Positions 1 to 10,212 of a DNA stretch of 64,000 bases are shown one piece after another (position 1 is the stretch's first letter; every line of letters starts with the position of its first letter). Made by a program: the position numbers and the translations under genes. A model generated the notes under the pieces. It was not told the origin of the DNA. It made no database searches and saw only the letters and a program-made list of their open reading frames with translations. Where the stretch lies: positions 659,978 through 723,977 of the forward strand of contig NZ_QPFB01000001.1 of NCBI RefSeq assembly GCF_004348115.1, in the 5' to 3' direction. Origin of the DNA: Stenotrophomonas sp. ATCM1_4. Lineage in GTDB: Bacteria > Pseudomonadota > Gammaproteobacteria > Xanthomonadales > Xanthomonadaceae.

Positions 1-1511
1 TGACCACGTACAACGGATTCGACGTATTGCGCACCCACGCCCAGCGCTTGCAGGGCACGGGTATCCCCACGCTGCTGGCCGCCGAGCCGGACCGGGTGAA
101 ACGCCTGGCGCTCAAGGTCGGTCCGTTGTATGTGAACTTCGCACGACAGAAGTACGACGCCGCCGCCCTGCAGGCGTTGCTGGAGCTGGCCGCCGCGCGC
201 GATGTCACCGGCGGCTTCCAGCGCCTGTTCGGCGGTGAGCGGATCAACATCACCGAGGACCGCGCGGTGCTGCACAGCGCCCTGCGCGGCAACGCCAGCC
301 AGGCGCCGGTCGCAGTTGCGGCCAACGCCGAGGCGGTGGCGGTGCAGCAGCGCATGGGTGCGCTGATCCAGCAGCTGGAAGCGAGCAATGTCACCGACAT
401 CGTCAGCGTCGGCATTGGCGGTTCGGACCTGGGCCCGCGATTGGTGGCCGATGCGCTGCGTCCGGCAAGCGGCGCGCGCTTCCGCGTGCATTTCGTTTCC
501 AACGTCGATGGCGCGGCGATGCAGCGCACGCTGGCCACGCTGGACCCGGCGACCACCGCCGGCATCCTGATCTCCAAGACCTTCGGTACCCAGGAGACGC
601 TGCTCAACGGCGCGATCCTGCGTGACTGGCTGGGTGGCAGTGCGCGCCTGTACGCGGTCAGCGCCAATCCGGAGCGTGCGGCCAAGGCGTTCGAGATCGC
701 CGCCGAGCGCGTGCTGCCGATGTGGGATTGGGTGGGGGGGCGCTATTCGCTGTGGTCGGCGGTCGGCTTCCCGATCGCGCTGGCCATCGGCTTCGAGCGC
801 TTCGGCCAGTTGCTGGCCGGTGCGGCGGAAATGGATGCCCACGCCGCCAGTGCGCCGCTGGACCGCAACCTGCCGGTGCTGCATGCCTTGACCGACATCT
901 GGAACCGCAACGTGCTCGGCTACGCCACGCACGCGGTGATGACCTACGACCAGCGCCTGGCGCTGCTGCCGGCCTACCTGCAGCAGCTGGTGATGGAAAG
1001 CCTGGGCAAGCGGGTCAAGCTCGACGGCAGCCCGGTCGACGTGGACACCGTGCCGGTGTGGTGGGGCGGTGCCGGCACCGACGTGCAGCACAGCTTCTTC
1101 CAGGCCCTGCACCAGGGCACCAGCATCGTGCCGGCCGACTTCATCGGTTGCGTGCGCAATGATGATCCGTACACGGTCAACCACCAGGCACTGTTGGCCA
1201 ACCTGCTGGCGCAGACCGAGGCATTGGCCAACGGCCAGGACAGCGAAGACCCGCACCGGCAGTACCCGGGCGGCCGTCCGAGCACCTTGATCCTGCTGGA
1301 TTCGCTGACCCCGCAGTCGCTGGGGGCGCTGATCGCGATGTACGAACATGCGGTGTACGTGCAGTCGCTGGTCTGGGGCATCAATGCGTTCGACCAGTTC
1401 GGCGTGGAGCTGGGCAAGCAGTTGGCCAAGCAGCTGTTGCCGGCGTTGCAGGGGCAGGCGGTGGAGATCGCCGATCCGGTGACGCGCGAGGCGCTGGCGC
1501 TGCTGCGCTGA
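1..1511 (+). CDS. pgi: glucose-6-phosphate isomerase (first base missing)
   Basis: Cytoplasmic enzyme that interconverts glucose-6-phosphate and fructose-6-phosphate in glycolysis and gluconeogenesis. The window opens at base 2 of the start codon: the frame reads (A)TG then TTYNGFDVL, so only the A lies outside and the protein is 503 aa, normal for the family. Recognisable PGI signatures are [11 protein letters not shown] near residue 138, [10 protein letters not shown] near 184, [11 protein letters not shown] near 246 and [13 protein letters not shown] near 363. A strong hairpin follows the stop codon. The next gene faces the other way, so pgi ends its transcription unit here. Confidence 0.97.
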   Translation, partial: TTYNGFDVLRTHAQRLQGTGIPTLLAAEPDRVKRLALKVGPLYVNFARQKYDAAALQALLELAAARDVTGGFQRLFGGERINITEDRAVLHSALRGNASQAPVAVAANAEAVAVQQRMGALIQQLEASNVTDIVSVGIGGSDLGPRLVADALRPASGARFRVHFVSNVDGAAMQRTLATLDPATTAGILISKTFGTQETLLNGAILRDWLGGSARLYAVSANPERAAKAFEIAAERVLPMWDWVGGRYSLWSAVGFPIALAIGFERFGQLLAGAAEMDAHAASAPLDRNLPVLHALTDIWNRNVLGYATHAVMTYDQRLALLPAYLQQLVMESLGKRVKLDGSPVDVDTVPVWWGGAGTDVQHSFFQALHQGTSIVPADFIGCVRNDDPYTVNHQALLANLLAQTEALANGQDSEDPHRQYPGGRPSTLILLDSLTPQSLGALIAMYEHAVYVQSLVWGINAFDQFGVELGKQLAKQLLPALQGQAVEIADPVTREALALLR

Positions 1512-1532
1512 TTGTCGCGCGCAGGTTGATGC

Positions 1533-1564
1533 AAAAACGCCGTGCAGCGATGCACGGCGTTTTT
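1533..1564 (+). terminator. intrinsic terminator after pgi
   Basis: A perfect 14-bp stem (1533-1546 against 1551-1564) with a GCGA tetraloop. The outer pairs are A5 against T5, so it can act in both directions. It lies 22 bases after the pgi stop codon. Confidence 0.9.
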
Positions 1565-1573
1565 GTTTGCGCC

Positions 1574-1615
1574 CCCTCCCTTTCGCGCAGCGAAGGGGAG
1601 GGCTGGGGAGAGGGC
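1574..1615 (+). repeat. intergenic palindromic repeat, single degenerate copy
   Basis: A hairpin of CCCTCCC-TTTCGC against GCGAAGGGGAGGG (1574-1602, one G-T pair), followed by CTGGGGAGAGGGC. The same plan, a CCCTC palindrome followed by a (C/T)TGGGG(A/T)GAGGGC tail, is seen in the two larger copies at 24343 and 24515. This looks like a member of the same noncoding repeat family. It sits between convergent pgi and regA. Confidence 0.6.
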
Positions 1616-1669
1616 TTTGGGGGCTCGCCAGCGACGCTTGCTCCGCGGCTGAAGTCGCTGCTGCCGGGC

Positions 1670-2236
1670 CTATCGGTTCGGGTCGCGTTCCGGGCTTGGG
1701 CGCTTGGTCAGTTTGCGCTGCAGCGAGCGGCGGTGCATGCCGAGCAGGCGTGCGGCGGCCGAGACGTTGCCGCCGGTTTCATGCAGGGCCTGCTGGATGT
1801 GTTCCCACTGCAGGCGGCTGATCGGGGTCATCGAGTCCGGCGGCTCGACGTCGTCCGGCTCTTCGCCGCCCTCGTCGTCCTCGCCCAGCGCACGCAGGAT
1901 CATCTGCACGGTCGCCGGTTTGGGCAGGTAGTCATCGGCACCGAGCTTGATCGCTTCCACCGCGGTGGCGATCGAGGCATAGCCGGTCACCAGCAGGATG
2001 CGCATGTCCTGGCGCAGTTCGCGCAGCGGCTGGATCAGGTTCAAGCCGGATTCGGTGCCCAGCTTCAGGTCGATCAGGGCGAATGCCGGTGGCGTCTGGG
2101 TGGCCAGCTGCAGCGCGCTGACGGTGTCGGTGGCGGTCACGGTCTGGATGTCGCGCCGCGCCAGCGTGCGTTGCAGGGTACGCAGGTACAGCGGGTCATC
2201 ATCGACCAGCAGGCCGTGGGAAGCGGGAGCAGTCAT
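1670..2236 (-). CDS. regA: RegA/ActR/PrrA-type response regulator
   Basis: Response regulator of 188 aa. A receiver domain (about residues 8-118) has the acidic pocket VDDD, phospho-acceptor Asp56 in FALIDLKLG and the conserved Lys in YLPKPA. An acidic linker follows, then a C-terminal Fis-type helix-turn-helix, GNVSAAARLLGMHRRSLQRK. A short receiver plus Fis-type HTH without an AAA domain is the RegA/PrrA/ActR plan, which controls respiratory and redox genes. I chose the ATG at 2236 because it overlaps the kinase stop codon as ATGA; upstream residues in frame belong to the kinase gene. Family assignment is good, target genes unknown. Confidence 0.85.
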   Translation of the reverse strand: MTAPASHGLLVDDDPLYLRTLQRTLARRDIQTVTATDTVSALQLATQTPPAFALIDLKLGTESGLNLIQPLRELRQDMRILLVTGYASIATAVEAIKLGADDYLPKPATVQMILRALGEDDEGGEEPDDVEPPDSMTPISRLQWEHIQQALHETGGNVSAAARLLGMHRRSLQRKLTKRPSPERDPNR

Positions 2237-3459
2237 GCATTTACCTCGGTGGTGTTCAACGGCAGGCGGAAGCCGACGCGTGCTCCCTGGCCTTCGGCCG
2301 GACGCATCCACAACTCGCCATGCAGGCGCTCCATGGTGGCATGGGACAGGGCCAATCCCACGCCCATGCCATCGGTTTTTCCGCTGTTGAACAGTGTGCC
2401 CGGCAACGCCGCATCGTTGGCATTGAAACCGGGACCGTAATCGCGCACTTCACCGTAGAGCTGGCCGTCACGCACGCGGATGTCCAGGTCCACCTGCGCC
2501 CGTCCACTGCGCTCGCCGGCATCGGCGGCATTGTTGAGCAGCACCTGCAGCAGGTGGCCCACGCCCGGGTCCAGCTTCAGCTCGAGCGGGGCATTGGCAT
2601 TGCGGCGCAGCTGGATGGTCGGGCGCACCAGCCGCCATTGTTCGAGGACATGGCCGATGGAGACGTCGGCGCGGCTGCGCGCGCCTTCGGCCGGGGCGGC
2701 CAGCGCCAGGACGCGCTCGCGGCATTGCACCAGCAGGCCGCGCAGGGTCTCCAGGTCCTCGCGCATTTCCAGGTTGTCGTTTCCCTGTTCGGCGATGTCA
2801 TCGACCAGCAGTGTCATCGTCGCCAGCGGCGTGTTCAATTCATGCGCGACCGAGGCCGCATGCGTGGCCAGCGCGACGATGCCCTCGTTGCGGACGAAGC
2901 GCTCGCGCAGCAACGCGAGCTGGTTCTCGCGCTCGCGCAGCGCGGCGGCCAGCCGGGTGGAGAACACCAGCACCACCACGCTGGAGAGCAGGAAGTTGGC
3001 CGCCGCCCCCCACAGGTGCAGGTCCATCGAGTTGAAGTAGCCACCCTGCAGCGGCAGGCCGAACACCGCGCTCAGCGCATAGCCGCCGACGCAGGCGGCG
3101 GCCACCGCGTGGGTCCAGCGCAGGGGCAGGGCCAGCGCGGCCAGCGCGATCAGGATCAGGAACAGCGAACCGAACGGGTTGGCGATGCCGCCGCTCCAGC
3201 CCACCATCCAAGTCAGCACCGTCACGTCGACCAGGATATGGCCGAAGGCGGTGACCGGGGCCGGGTTGGAGTCGTGCACGCGCAGCTGGACGTACAGGTT
3301 GAACAGGGCCAGTACGAACACGCCCGCCCACAGCTGCTGTTGCGGCAGTTCCAGGCCCAGCAGCCAGGTGGCGACGAGGATGGTGGCGGCCTGGCCCGCG
3401 CAGGCCAGCCAGCGCAGGCTGCACAGGGTGCGGAGGAAGGAGGTGTCCTGGGATTCCAT
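2233..3459 (-). CDS. regB: RegB/ActS/PrrB-type redox sensor histidine kinase
   Basis: Inner-membrane sensor kinase of 408 aa. About six hydrophobic segments (residues 12-170) precede a histidine kinase core: phospho-acceptor His206 in [11 protein letters not shown], the N box LLNNAADAG and G boxes YGPGF and GMGVGLAL. Two features point to the RegB family. One is the motif GGIANPF (residues 90-96), matching the quinone-binding GGxxNPF motif. The other is Cys246 in QCRERV, in the place of the RegB redox-active cysteine. It is translationally coupled to regA (4-base overlap) and divergent from ispG. An in-frame ATG three codons upstream (3468) is an alternative start. Confidence 0.85.
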   Translation of the reverse strand: MESQDTSFLRTLCSLRWLACAGQAATILVATWLLGLELPQQQLWAGVFVLALFNLYVQLRVHDSNPAPVTAFGHILVDVTVLTWMVGWSGGIANPFGSLFLILIALAALALPLRWTHAVAAACVGGYALSAVFGLPLQGGYFNSMDLHLWGAAANFLLSSVVVLVFSTRLAAALRERENQLALLRERFVRNEGIVALATHAASVAHELNTPLATMTLLVDDIAEQGNDNLEMREDLETLRGLLVQCRERVLALAAPAEGARSRADVSIGHVLEQWRLVRPTIQLRRNANAPLELKLDPGVGHLLQVLLNNAADAGERSGRAQVDLDIRVRDGQLYGEVRDYGPGFNANDAALPGTLFNSGKTDGMGVGLALSHATMERLHGELWMRPAEGQGARVGFRLPLNTTEVNA

Positions 3460-3531
3460 GGGCGCCATCGTATGCTGTCGGGCCGGTTGTCGTGCAATGG
3501 AGGGTTCATGCCCGCGAGGCGGCCGGCGCGC

Positions 3532-3537
3532 TAAAAT
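3532..3537 (+). promoter_or_regulatory. candidate -10 element of ispG
   Basis: TAAAAT ends seven bases before the ispG ATG, which would place the transcription start at or next to the start codon. No good -35 hexamer or Shine-Dalgarno sequence is visible. The 85-base gap to the divergent regB leaves little room for another arrangement. Confidence 0.45.
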
Positions 3538-3544
3538 GCCGCCT

Positions 3545-4810
3545 ATGTACGACGCCGTCACTCGCCCAACCCCGCCCACCGACGCCACCGCGTGGCCCCG
3601 CCGCATCACCCAGGCCGTGACCATCGGCGGTGTGAAGGTGGGCGGTGGCAATCCCGTGGTCGTCCAGTCGATGACCAACACCGATACCGCCGACGTGGCG
3701 GCCAGCGTCAAGCAGGTCGCCGACCTGTGGCGCGCCGGCTCGGAGATGGTGCGGCTGACCGTCAACAACCCCGAATCGGCCGCCGCCATCCCGCGCATCG
3801 TCGAGAAGCTGCGGATGATGGGCATCGAAGTGCCGCTGATCGGCGACTTCCATTACAACGGCCACCAGCTGCTGACCAATGAACCGGCCTGTGCCGAGGC
3901 GCTGGCCAAGTACCGCATCAACCCGGGCAACGTCGGCTTCGGCAAGAAGAAGGACACCCAGTTCGCGCAGCTGATCGAGTTCGCGATCAGGTACGACAAG
4001 CCGGTGCGCATCGGCGCCAACTGGGGGTCGCTGGACCAGGCACTTGCCGCGAAGCTGATGGACGAGAACAGCCAGCGCGAGCAGCCCTGGGATGCCGGCC
4101 GCGTGCTGCGCGAGGCGTTGATCCGCTCGGCGCTGGATTCGGCGCAGACCGCCGTGGAGCTGGGCCTGCCGCGCGATCGCATCGTGCTCTCGGCCAAGGT
4201 CAGTGGCGTGCAGGAACTGATCGCGGTCTACCGCGACCTGGCCAATCGCTCCGATTTCGCCCTGCACCTGGGCCTGACCGAGGCGGGCATCGGCAGCAAG
4301 GGCATCGTTGCCTCGTCGGCGGCGCTGGCGGTGCTGCTGCAGGAAGGCATCGGCGATACCATCCGCATCTCGCTGACCCCGGAACCGGGCCAGGCGCGCA
4401 CGCAGGAAGTCATCGTCGCCCAGGAACTACTGCAGACCACCGGCCAACGTGCGTTCACGCCGATGGTCACCGCCTGCCCGGGCTGTGGTCGCACCACCTC
4501 CGAGTTCTTCCAGGAGCTGGCCAAGGTGGTGCAGAACCATGTGCGCGAGAAGATGCCGGTGTGGCGGGTCAGCCACCCCGGGGCGGAGAACATGACCCTG
4601 GCGGTGATGGGGTGCATCGTCAACGGGCCGGGTGAGTCACGCCACGCCAACATCGGCATCTCGTTGCCGGGTACCGGCGAGACGCCGGCCGCGCCGGTGT
4701 TCGTCGATGGCGAGAAGAAGGTGACACTGCGTGGTGAGAACATCGCCCAGGAATTCGTCGCGCTGATCGACGACTACGTCGAGACCCGGTATGCGCGAAG
4801 CTTCGGCTGA
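3545..4810 (+). CDS. ispG: 4-hydroxy-3-methylbut-2-en-1-yl diphosphate synthase
   Basis: Penultimate enzyme of the MEP isoprenoid pathway; it reductively converts MEcPP to HMBPP using a [4Fe-4S] cluster. Cluster ligands are visible: Cys311 and Cys314 (ACPGCGRT), Cys357 ([10 protein letters not shown]) and Glu364. The N-terminal TIM-barrel part carries [11 protein letters not shown], and the length of 421 aa is normal for the short proteobacterial form. The start is the ATG that begins MYDAVTRP; the open frame upstream runs through the promoter and regB. In many gammaproteobacteria ispG lies between rodZ and hisS; here it is alone and overlaps a PAP2 phosphatase gene by 20 bases. Confidence 0.97.
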   Translation: MYDAVTRPTPPTDATAWPRRITQAVTIGGVKVGGGNPVVVQSMTNTDTADVAASVKQVADLWRAGSEMVRLTVNNPESAAAIPRIVEKLRMMGIEVPLIGDFHYNGHQLLTNEPACAEALAKYRINPGNVGFGKKKDTQFAQLIEFAIRYDKPVRIGANWGSLDQALAAKLMDENSQREQPWDAGRVLREALIRSALDSAQTAVELGLPRDRIVLSAKVSGVQELIAVYRDLANRSDFALHLGLTEAGIGSKGIVASSAALAVLLQEGIGDTIRISLTPEPGQARTQEVIVAQELLQTTGQRAFTPMVTACPGCGRTTSEFFQELAKVVQNHVREKMPVWRVSHPGAENMTLAVMGCIVNGPGESRHANIGISLPGTGETPAAPVFVDGEKKVTLRGENIAQEFVALIDDYVETRYARSFG

Positions 4811-5480
4811 GTCCCGGAGCGAAGCCGCCGGTGTGCGGCGCTGGCTGGCCCACAATGCGTGGCGGCTGGTGCTGTTGTTCGTCGGCGTGCTGTTGCCGTT
4901 GGCGGGGTTCGTCACCCTCGCCGACGACATTCATGAGGCCGAAGCCTTCCATTTCGACGATGCGCTGCTGTTGCACCTGCATGGGCTGGCCACGCCCGGG
5001 CTCAACACGTTCTTCGTGGTGCTGTCCAAGCTGGGCTACGAATGGGGCGTCATCCCGCTGGATGTGCTGATCGTGGCGGTGCTGCTGCTGCGCCGGCGCT
5101 GGCGCAAGGCAGCATTCGCGGCCACCGCGTTCGTGGGGTCGGCGCTGCTGAACCTGGGCAGCAAGCAGCTGTTCCAGCGCGAACGCCCGAGCCTGTGGGA
5201 ATCGATCGCCCCGGAGAGCACGTTCAGCTTTCCCAGCGGGCACGCCATGGGCTCGATGACCCTGGCCGTCGCGGCGGTGCTGCTGACCTGGCACACCCGC
5301 TGGCGTTGGCCGGTGCTGCTGGCCGCCATCACCTTCGCGGGGCTGGTCAGCCTGTCACGGGTGTACCTAGGCGTGCACTATCCCTCCGATATCCTGGGGG
5401 GCTGGTGTGCCGCGCTGGTCTGGGTGATCGGCGTCCACACGGTGATGTTCCGGCGCCGCTGGTCGCTTCCGGCACCATGA
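4791..5480 (+). CDS. PAP2-family membrane phosphatase
   Basis: Polytopic membrane protein of 229 aa with about six hydrophobic segments. All three parts of the PAP2 active site are present: KQLFQRERP, the FPSGH core ([11 protein letters not shown]) and [12 protein letters not shown] with the catalytic His and Asp. Family members dephosphorylate lipid phosphates such as phosphatidic acid, phosphatidylglycerol phosphate or undecaprenyl diphosphate. The overlap with ispG suggests co-transcription, and a role in recycling the isoprenoid carrier undecaprenyl diphosphate would fit that neighbour, but this is inference. The substrate cannot be read from the sequence. Confidence 0.88.
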   Translation: MREASAESRSEAAGVRRWLAHNAWRLVLLFVGVLLPLAGFVTLADDIHEAEAFHFDDALLLHLHGLATPGLNTFFVVLSKLGYEWGVIPLDVLIVAVLLLRRRWRKAAFAATAFVGSALLNLGSKQLFQRERPSLWESIAPESTFSFPSGHAMGSMTLAVAAVLLTWHTRWRWPVLLAAITFAGLVSLSRVYLGVHYPSDILGGWCAALVWVIGVHTVMFRRRWSLPAP

Positions 5481-5807
5481 TTTGCTGTCAGATTGTCAGC
5501 GATTTTTACTAAGAAAAATCTTAAATGCGCGGGGGAAAAGGGCTGATGGATCAGCTCCGCGCATCACGCGATAGTAGCTCCAACGGCGTCGTTGCAGTGT
5601 TTCAGCGTCGTGACGGCACGGGATGCAGGTCATGCGCCGCGTGATCCGGTCAGCGAAGCGCTGACCCGGTTGCAGAGTGTTCTGACGGGTTCTGGTCGAT
5701 AATACGCAAGGCCTTGGTCTTGGGTGGCGGTGGGGACCGTCGCCTCGTGTGCCCCCGGCGGGCAATGGCTCTGGCTTCAACTATCACCTCGGTACGAGGA
5801 CTGCGGT
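5481..5807. other. 327-bp noncoding region upstream of the GacA-like gene
   Basis: No credible gene is seen. The region holds a direct repeat TGTCAG-AT-TGTCAG (5486-5499), an AT hairpin GATTTTT/AAAAATC (5501-5520), a perfect palindrome GCTGAT-GG-ATCAGC (5542-5555) and a 7-bp hairpin GTCAGCG-AAG-CGCTGAC (5649-5665). A -10-like GATAAT lies at 5698-5703. That would give the regulator gene a leader of roughly 100 bases. Confidence 0.5.
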
Positions 5808-6455
5808 ATGACCATCAGCGTTTTTCTCATCGATGACCATGCGCTTGTGCGCACGGGCATCCGGATGATCCTCTCCGGCCAGGCCGACATCGAGGTCGTC
5901 GGTGAAGCGGACAGCGGCGAGGCCGCGTTGCCGCAGATCCGTCGGCTGCGCCCCGACGTGGTGCTGTGCGACCTGCACCTTCCCGGGTTGAGCGGGCTGG
6001 AGATCACCGAGCGCATCGTCAAGGGCGACCATGGCACGCGGGTGATCATCGTGTCGGTGCTGGAGGATGGGCCGATGCCGAAGCGGTTGCTGGAGGCCGG
6101 TGCGTCGGGGTACGTGGGCAAGGCCGGCGATTCGCGCGAGCTGATCCGCGCGGTGCATGACGTTGCCACCGGCAAGCGTTACCTGGCCAACAGCATTGCC
6201 CAGAACCTGGCGCTGTCGAACCTGGAGGGTGAGTTGTCGCCATTTGATTCCCTGTCCCCGCGTGAGCTGGAGGTGGCGTTGCTGCTGATCCAGGGTCATC
6301 GCCAGGAAGAGATCGCGCGGCGCTTGAGCCTCAGTGCCAAGACGGTCAATACGCACAAGGCGCGGCTGTTCCAGAAGATGGGGGTACAGGACAACATCGC
6401 CCTGGCGCGGTTGGCCACGCAGTACGGCGTGGGTGATCCGGCCCGCGCGCTCTGA
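5808..6455 (+). CDS. gacA: GacA/UvrY-type LuxR-family response regulator
   Basis: DNA-binding response regulator of 215 aa. The receiver domain has the acidic pair in LIDDHALVRTG, phospho-acceptor Asp55 in VLCDLHLPG and a Lys in VGKAGDSREL. The C-terminal LuxR helix-turn-helix begins at LSPRELEVALLL and includes EIARRLSLSAKTVNTHKARLF. The linker SPFDSLS and overall order match GacA/UvrY, which usually activate small RNAs that titrate RsmA/CsrA. No cognate kinase is in the window, as is usual for this family. A terminator follows the gene, so it is probably monocistronic. Confidence 0.8.
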   Translation: MTISVFLIDDHALVRTGIRMILSGQADIEVVGEADSGEAALPQIRRLRPDVVLCDLHLPGLSGLEITERIVKGDHGTRVIIVSVLEDGPMPKRLLEAGASGYVGKAGDSRELIRAVHDVATGKRYLANSIAQNLALSNLEGELSPFDSLSPRELEVALLLIQGHRQEEIARRLSLSAKTVNTHKARLFQKMGVQDNIALARLATQYGVGDPARAL

Positions 6456-6480
6456 GCCAATTCAAATCGCATGGAAGGCA

Positions 6481-6509
6481 GGGTGGTCGCGAGGCCGCCC
6501 TTTCTTTTT
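6481..6509 (+). terminator. intrinsic terminator after gacA
   Basis: An 8-bp stem (GGGTGGTC 6481-6488 with GGCCGCCC 6493-6500, two G-U pairs), a GCGA loop, then TTTCTTTTT. Confidence 0.85.
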
Positions 6510-6611
6510 GCCCGCGGATGGAAGGGCAGGGCCGGTGATGCAGGAGGCATGCACGAACGGTGGTGGGTGTTGCAGGCTGCGGCGGTGAGGCGGGTAGCCT
6601 GCATGCATGAA

Positions 6612-6638
6612 AAAGGGCGGCCAGTGGCCGCCCTTTTG
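6612..6638 (-). terminator. terminator of rne, symmetric
   Basis: A perfect 12-bp stem (6612-6623 with 6627-6638), loop AGT, flanked by A-tract and T-tract, so it is usable from either strand. It lies 24 bases beyond the rne stop codon. Confidence 0.88.
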
Positions 6639-6661
6639 GCTACAGCGATGAGACGAGGGGA

Positions 6662-9600
6662 TCAGCCGTTGCGCGGCTGGTCGGACTCGGCTTCCACCTT
6701 GTCGCTTTCCTCGACCTTGACCGGTTCGACGTGGGCAACGGCTTCCGGCTTCCGGGTTTCCGGGGCGTCGGTGACTTCGACCGTGGCCGGTGCTGCTTCG
6801 AACAGCTGGCCGTTTTCCGGTGCGACCGCGCTGCTTGTCGGTGCTTCGACAGCGGCGGGGGCTACTGGCGCGGGCGCGTCAACCACCGGTGCTGCAGCGG
6901 CTTCCACCTTGGGAGCGGCTTCGGCGGCGAGCGGCGCTGCTTCCACGACGGGCGTTTCGACGGCCGGTGCGTCAACCGTCACCGGCGCCTCCGCCCCTGC
7001 CTTGGGAGCTGCCGTAGCCGGGACCTCGGCGAGGACCGGTGCTGCCTCGGCTTCCGGCTTCGCGGGCTCGATCACGACCGGGGCCGGTTCGACGACTGGC
7101 GTCACCGTCGCCGGTGCGGCCGGGGTGGCCTGCTCAGCCACCGGGCGGGTGACCGCCACCGGCTCGGTGACCACGGTTGCGGATGCGGCTTCTGCCTTCG
7201 GTGCCGGTGCGGAAACGGTGTCCTTGGCCGGAGCTGCAGCCTGAGCAGACTTCACGGCAGCGGCTTCACCCGGCTCGTCATCGAACTCGAACTCCGGCTG
7301 GGCGGCCGCTGACTTATGGGGGGCAACGTCCGCCACCTCGCCATCGTCGATTTCATCGATGCTGTCCTCGTCGGATTCATTGCCCAGCACCTCGCCGGCG
7401 GCGGCGCCTTCGGCGTTGCCACGACGACGACGACGGCCGCCACGACGGCCGCGGCGACGGCGGCTGCCGGCTTCACCGGCGGCTTCGTCACCGGCAGCGG
7501 CGGCCGGGTTGGCATCGTCGCTGGCAACCGTGCTGTCCACGACCGGTGGGGCGTCGCTGACGGCGACCGGCTTGGCGACTTCAGCGGCAAACACCTTTTC
7601 CTTGGGCGCCACGTCCGTCGAGACGGTGTCAGTGGCAACCACGGCGGCGGCAGTCACGGCAGCAGCGCGGGGTGCTTCGGCCTGCGGCTGGCGTGCCGGC
7701 TTCTCGGCAGCGGGCTGCTGCTGGACGGCCTTGTCGGCGTCCTGCGGCTTGGCTTGCTTGGGCTGCTTCGGCTGCTTGGGCTGCTGCTCGTTGCGGGGCT
7801 GCTTGGGCTGCTGTTGCTGCTGTTCGTTGCGCTGCTTGGGCTGCTGCTGGCCGTTGTTCTGGTTCTGGGCCTGCTGCTGCGGCGCGTTGCCGTTCTGGCG
7901 GCGCTCTTCACGACGGTCCTCGCGGCGTTCGTCACGACGCTGGTCCTCGCGGCGGTTGCCGTTGCCGGCCTTCTGGGCGTTGTTGCCGTTGCGGTTGTCG
8001 CGGCGCTGGTTGCGATCATTGCGGTTGTTGCGACCGCCTTCGTGCTGGCGCTGCGGCTGGGCCGGCTGCGCGGTGGCTGCCGTGCCTTCGCCACCGAAGA
8101 TGCGCTTGAGCCAGCCCATCACGCCGCCCGCGGCCGGGGCTGCTGCGGGAGCGACCGGTGCCGGCGTCGGTGCGGCCTCGACCACTTCGCGGACCGGTGC
8201 CGGCTGGCTGTGCTTGACGTGGGTCACCGCCGGTGCCGGCGGGATGTTCAGCTGGGCCTTGGTCAGGGCATGCACCGGCAGCTTGCGCGGGGTGCCACGC
8301 TGGTAGCTGGGCTTGCCTGATTCTTCGCCCAGCTCGTTCTCGCGCAGGCGGGTGACTTCGTAGTGCGGGGTGTGCAGCTGCTCATCGGCGACGATGATGA
8401 TCGGCGCGTCGTGGCGACGCTCGATCTCACGCAGCGCGCCGCGCTTCTCGTTGAGCAGGAAGTTGGCGATCTCGACCGGGGCCTGGACCAGCACCTGCCC
8501 GGTGTTTTCCTTCATGGCGTGTTCTTCGGCCACGCGGATGATCGACAGCGACAGCGACTCGACGCTGCGCATGCGGCCCTGGCCATCGCAACGCGGGCAG
8601 ACGATCTGGCTGGACTCGCCCAGGCTCGGACGCAGGCGCTGGCGGCTCATTTCCATGAGGCCGAAGCGCGAGATGCGGCCCAGCTGGACGCGGGCGCGGT
8701 CGTACTTCAGGGCGTTCTGCAGGCGGTTCTCGACCTCGCGTTGGTGCTTGTTCGAGGACATGTCGATGAAGTCGATCACCACCAGGCCACCCAGGTCGCG
8801 CAGGCGCAGCTGGCGGGCGACCTCTTCGGCGGCCTCCAGGTTGGTCTGGAACGCGGTGTCCTCGATGTCGGTGCCCTTGGTGGCACGGGCCGAGTTCACG
8901 TCGATGGCGGTCAGGGCTTCGGTCTGGTCAACCACGATCGAGCCGCCCGAGGGCAGGCGCACGTTGCGCTCGTAGATCGCCTCGATCTGCGATTCGATCT
9001 GGAAGCGGTTGAACAGCGGGATGTCGTCCTTGTAATGCTTGAGCTTGCGCAGGGTCTGCGGCATCACCTGCTGCATGAACTCGCGCGCGGTCTCGTACAG
9101 CTCTTCGGTGTCGACCAGGATCTCGCCGATGTCCGAGCGCAGGTAGTCGCGCAGGGCGCGCACGATCAGGCGCGACTCCTGGTAGATCAGGAACGGGGCC
9201 GGCTTGGTCAGCGCGGCTTCGGCGATCGAGCGCCAGACCTGCAGCAGGTAGTCCAGGTCCCACTGCAGCTCCTCGGCATCGCGGCCGACGCCAGCGGTGC
9301 GGATGATCACGCCCATGTCGTCGGGGATGTTGAGCTTGTCCAGCGCTTCCTTCAGGGCAGCGCGGTCTTCACCCTCGATGCGACGCGAGACGCCGCCGGC
9401 GGAGGGCGAGTTCGGCATCAGCACCATGTAGCGGCCGGCCAGGGAAATGAACGTGGTCAGGGCAGCGCCCTTGTTGCCACGCTCTTCCTTGTCCACCTGC
9501 ACGACCACTTCCTGGCCTTCGCGCAGCAGTTCCTTCAGGCCGGCCTTGTGCGGGTCGACGCCAGCCTGGAAATAGTCGCGGGAGATTTCCTTCAGCGGCA

Positions 9601-9802
9601 GGAAGCCGTGGCGGTCCCCGCCGTACTCGACAAAGGCGGCCTCGAGCGAGGGCTCCAGGCGGGTGATGCGGCCCTTGTAGATGTTGGACTTCTTCTGTTC
9701 CTTCGACGGTTGCTCGATGTCGATGTCGTACAGGTTCTGCCCGTCGACGATGGCCACGCGCAGTTCTTCTGCCTGCGTGGCGTTGATCAGCATTCGCTTC
9801 AT
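6662..9802 (-). CDS. rne: ribonuclease E
   Basis: Single-strand endoribonuclease and scaffold of the RNA degradosome, 1046 aa. The catalytic half (about residues 1-510) begins [21 protein letters not shown], contains an S1 domain, the metal-site region [12 protein letters not shown] with VVIDFIDM, and the zinc-link [10 protein letters not shown]. The C-terminal half is predicted disordered: a Gln/Asn/Arg-rich stretch, an Arg block ([16 protein letters not shown]) and a long Pro/Ala/Val-rich tail. An in-frame upstream extension lacks conservation with the family start, so I use the ATG at 9802. Divergent from rluC, as in E. coli. Confidence 0.97.
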   Translation of the reverse strand: MKRMLINATQAEELRVAIVDGQNLYDIDIEQPSKEQKKSNIYKGRITRLEPSLEAAFVEYGGDRHGFLPLKEISRDYFQAGVDPHKAGLKELLREGQEVVVQVDKEERGNKGAALTTFISLAGRYMVLMPNSPSAGGVSRRIEGEDRAALKEALDKLNIPDDMGVIIRTAGVGRDAEELQWDLDYLLQVWRSIAEAALTKPAPFLIYQESRLIVRALRDYLRSDIGEILVDTEELYETAREFMQQVMPQTLRKLKHYKDDIPLFNRFQIESQIEAIYERNVRLPSGGSIVVDQTEALTAIDVNSARATKGTDIEDTAFQTNLEAAEEVARQLRLRDLGGLVVIDFIDMSSNKHQREVENRLQNALKYDRARVQLGRISRFGLMEMSRQRLRPSLGESSQIVCPRCDGQGRMRSVESLSLSIIRVAEEHAMKENTGQVLVQAPVEIANFLLNEKRGALREIERRHDAPIIIVADEQLHTPHYEVTRLRENELGEESGKPSYQRGTPRKLPVHALTKAQLNIPPAPAVTHVKHSQPAPVREVVEAAPTPAPVAPAAAPAAGGVMGWLKRIFGGEGTAATAQPAQPQRQHEGGRNNRNDRNQRRDNRNGNNAQKAGNGNRREDQRRDERREDRREERRQNGNAPQQQAQNQNNGQQQPKQRNEQQQQQPKQPRNEQQPKQPKQPKQAKPQDADKAVQQQPAAEKPARQPQAEAPRAAAVTAAAVVATDTVSTDVAPKEKVFAAEVAKPVAVSDAPPVVDSTVASDDANPAAAAGDEAAGEAGSRRRRGRRGGRRRRRGNAEGAAAGEVLGNESDEDSIDEIDDGEVADVAPHKSAAAQPEFEFDDEPGEAAAVKSAQAAAPAKDTVSAPAPKAEAASATVVTEPVAVTRPVAEQATPAAPATVTPVVEPAPVVIEPAKPEAEAAPVLAEVPATAAPKAGAEAPVTVDAPAVETPVVEAAPLAAEAAPKVEAAAAPVVDAPAPVAPAAVEAPTSSAVAPENGQLFEAAPATVEVTDAPETRKPEAVAHVEPVKVEESDKVEAESDQPRNG

Positions 9803-10212
9803 TGTGCGTTCCTCGCGCGCTGCTACCGCGCGGAACGCCATGGGGTTTCGCCTCTGGTCACGGGTCGCCGCCCATTCGCGCAGGCGCGGACAGGGCGGCT
9901 TGGGCTTCCAGCGCTACGACACCACGGCAGGCCGCGGGAGCGCTTCTCATTTTTGTTTTAGGTGTTTCAGGGCCGGCGGCCGCATCCGGCCATGGCCGGG
10001 GCGTCGCACGGGACATTTGTTTCGTCCAGCTCAGGTGCTTTTGACACCCGGCGATGGCCGGGAACGCCGACGAGCCGCTAACATGGCCGCCCCGGGGGCG
10101 GTGGCCGCGCACTGTGCCGGATTCGTAGGGAGCGGGGCTTCTGGCCCTGACCAACTTCCAACGAAATCAAACCCTTATATCGCCCCCCGAGTGTAGCAGA
10201 ATAAATAGGCAG
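9803..10212. promoter_or_regulatory. rne-rluC divergent control region (410 bp)
   Basis: No credible gene is seen. On the minus strand a -10-like TACACT (10195-10190) would give rne a leader of about 380 nt. In E. coli the rne 5' leader is several hundred bases long and mediates feedback control by RNase E itself. The rluC start lies 22 bases from this element, so the two promoters probably abut. Confidence 0.4.

Noticed and set aside
7316-8320. Leucine-rich plus-strand frame that looks like a membrane protein
   Set aside because: It is antisense to the Gln/Arg-rich part of rne; CAG/CGC codons read backward as Leu and Ala.
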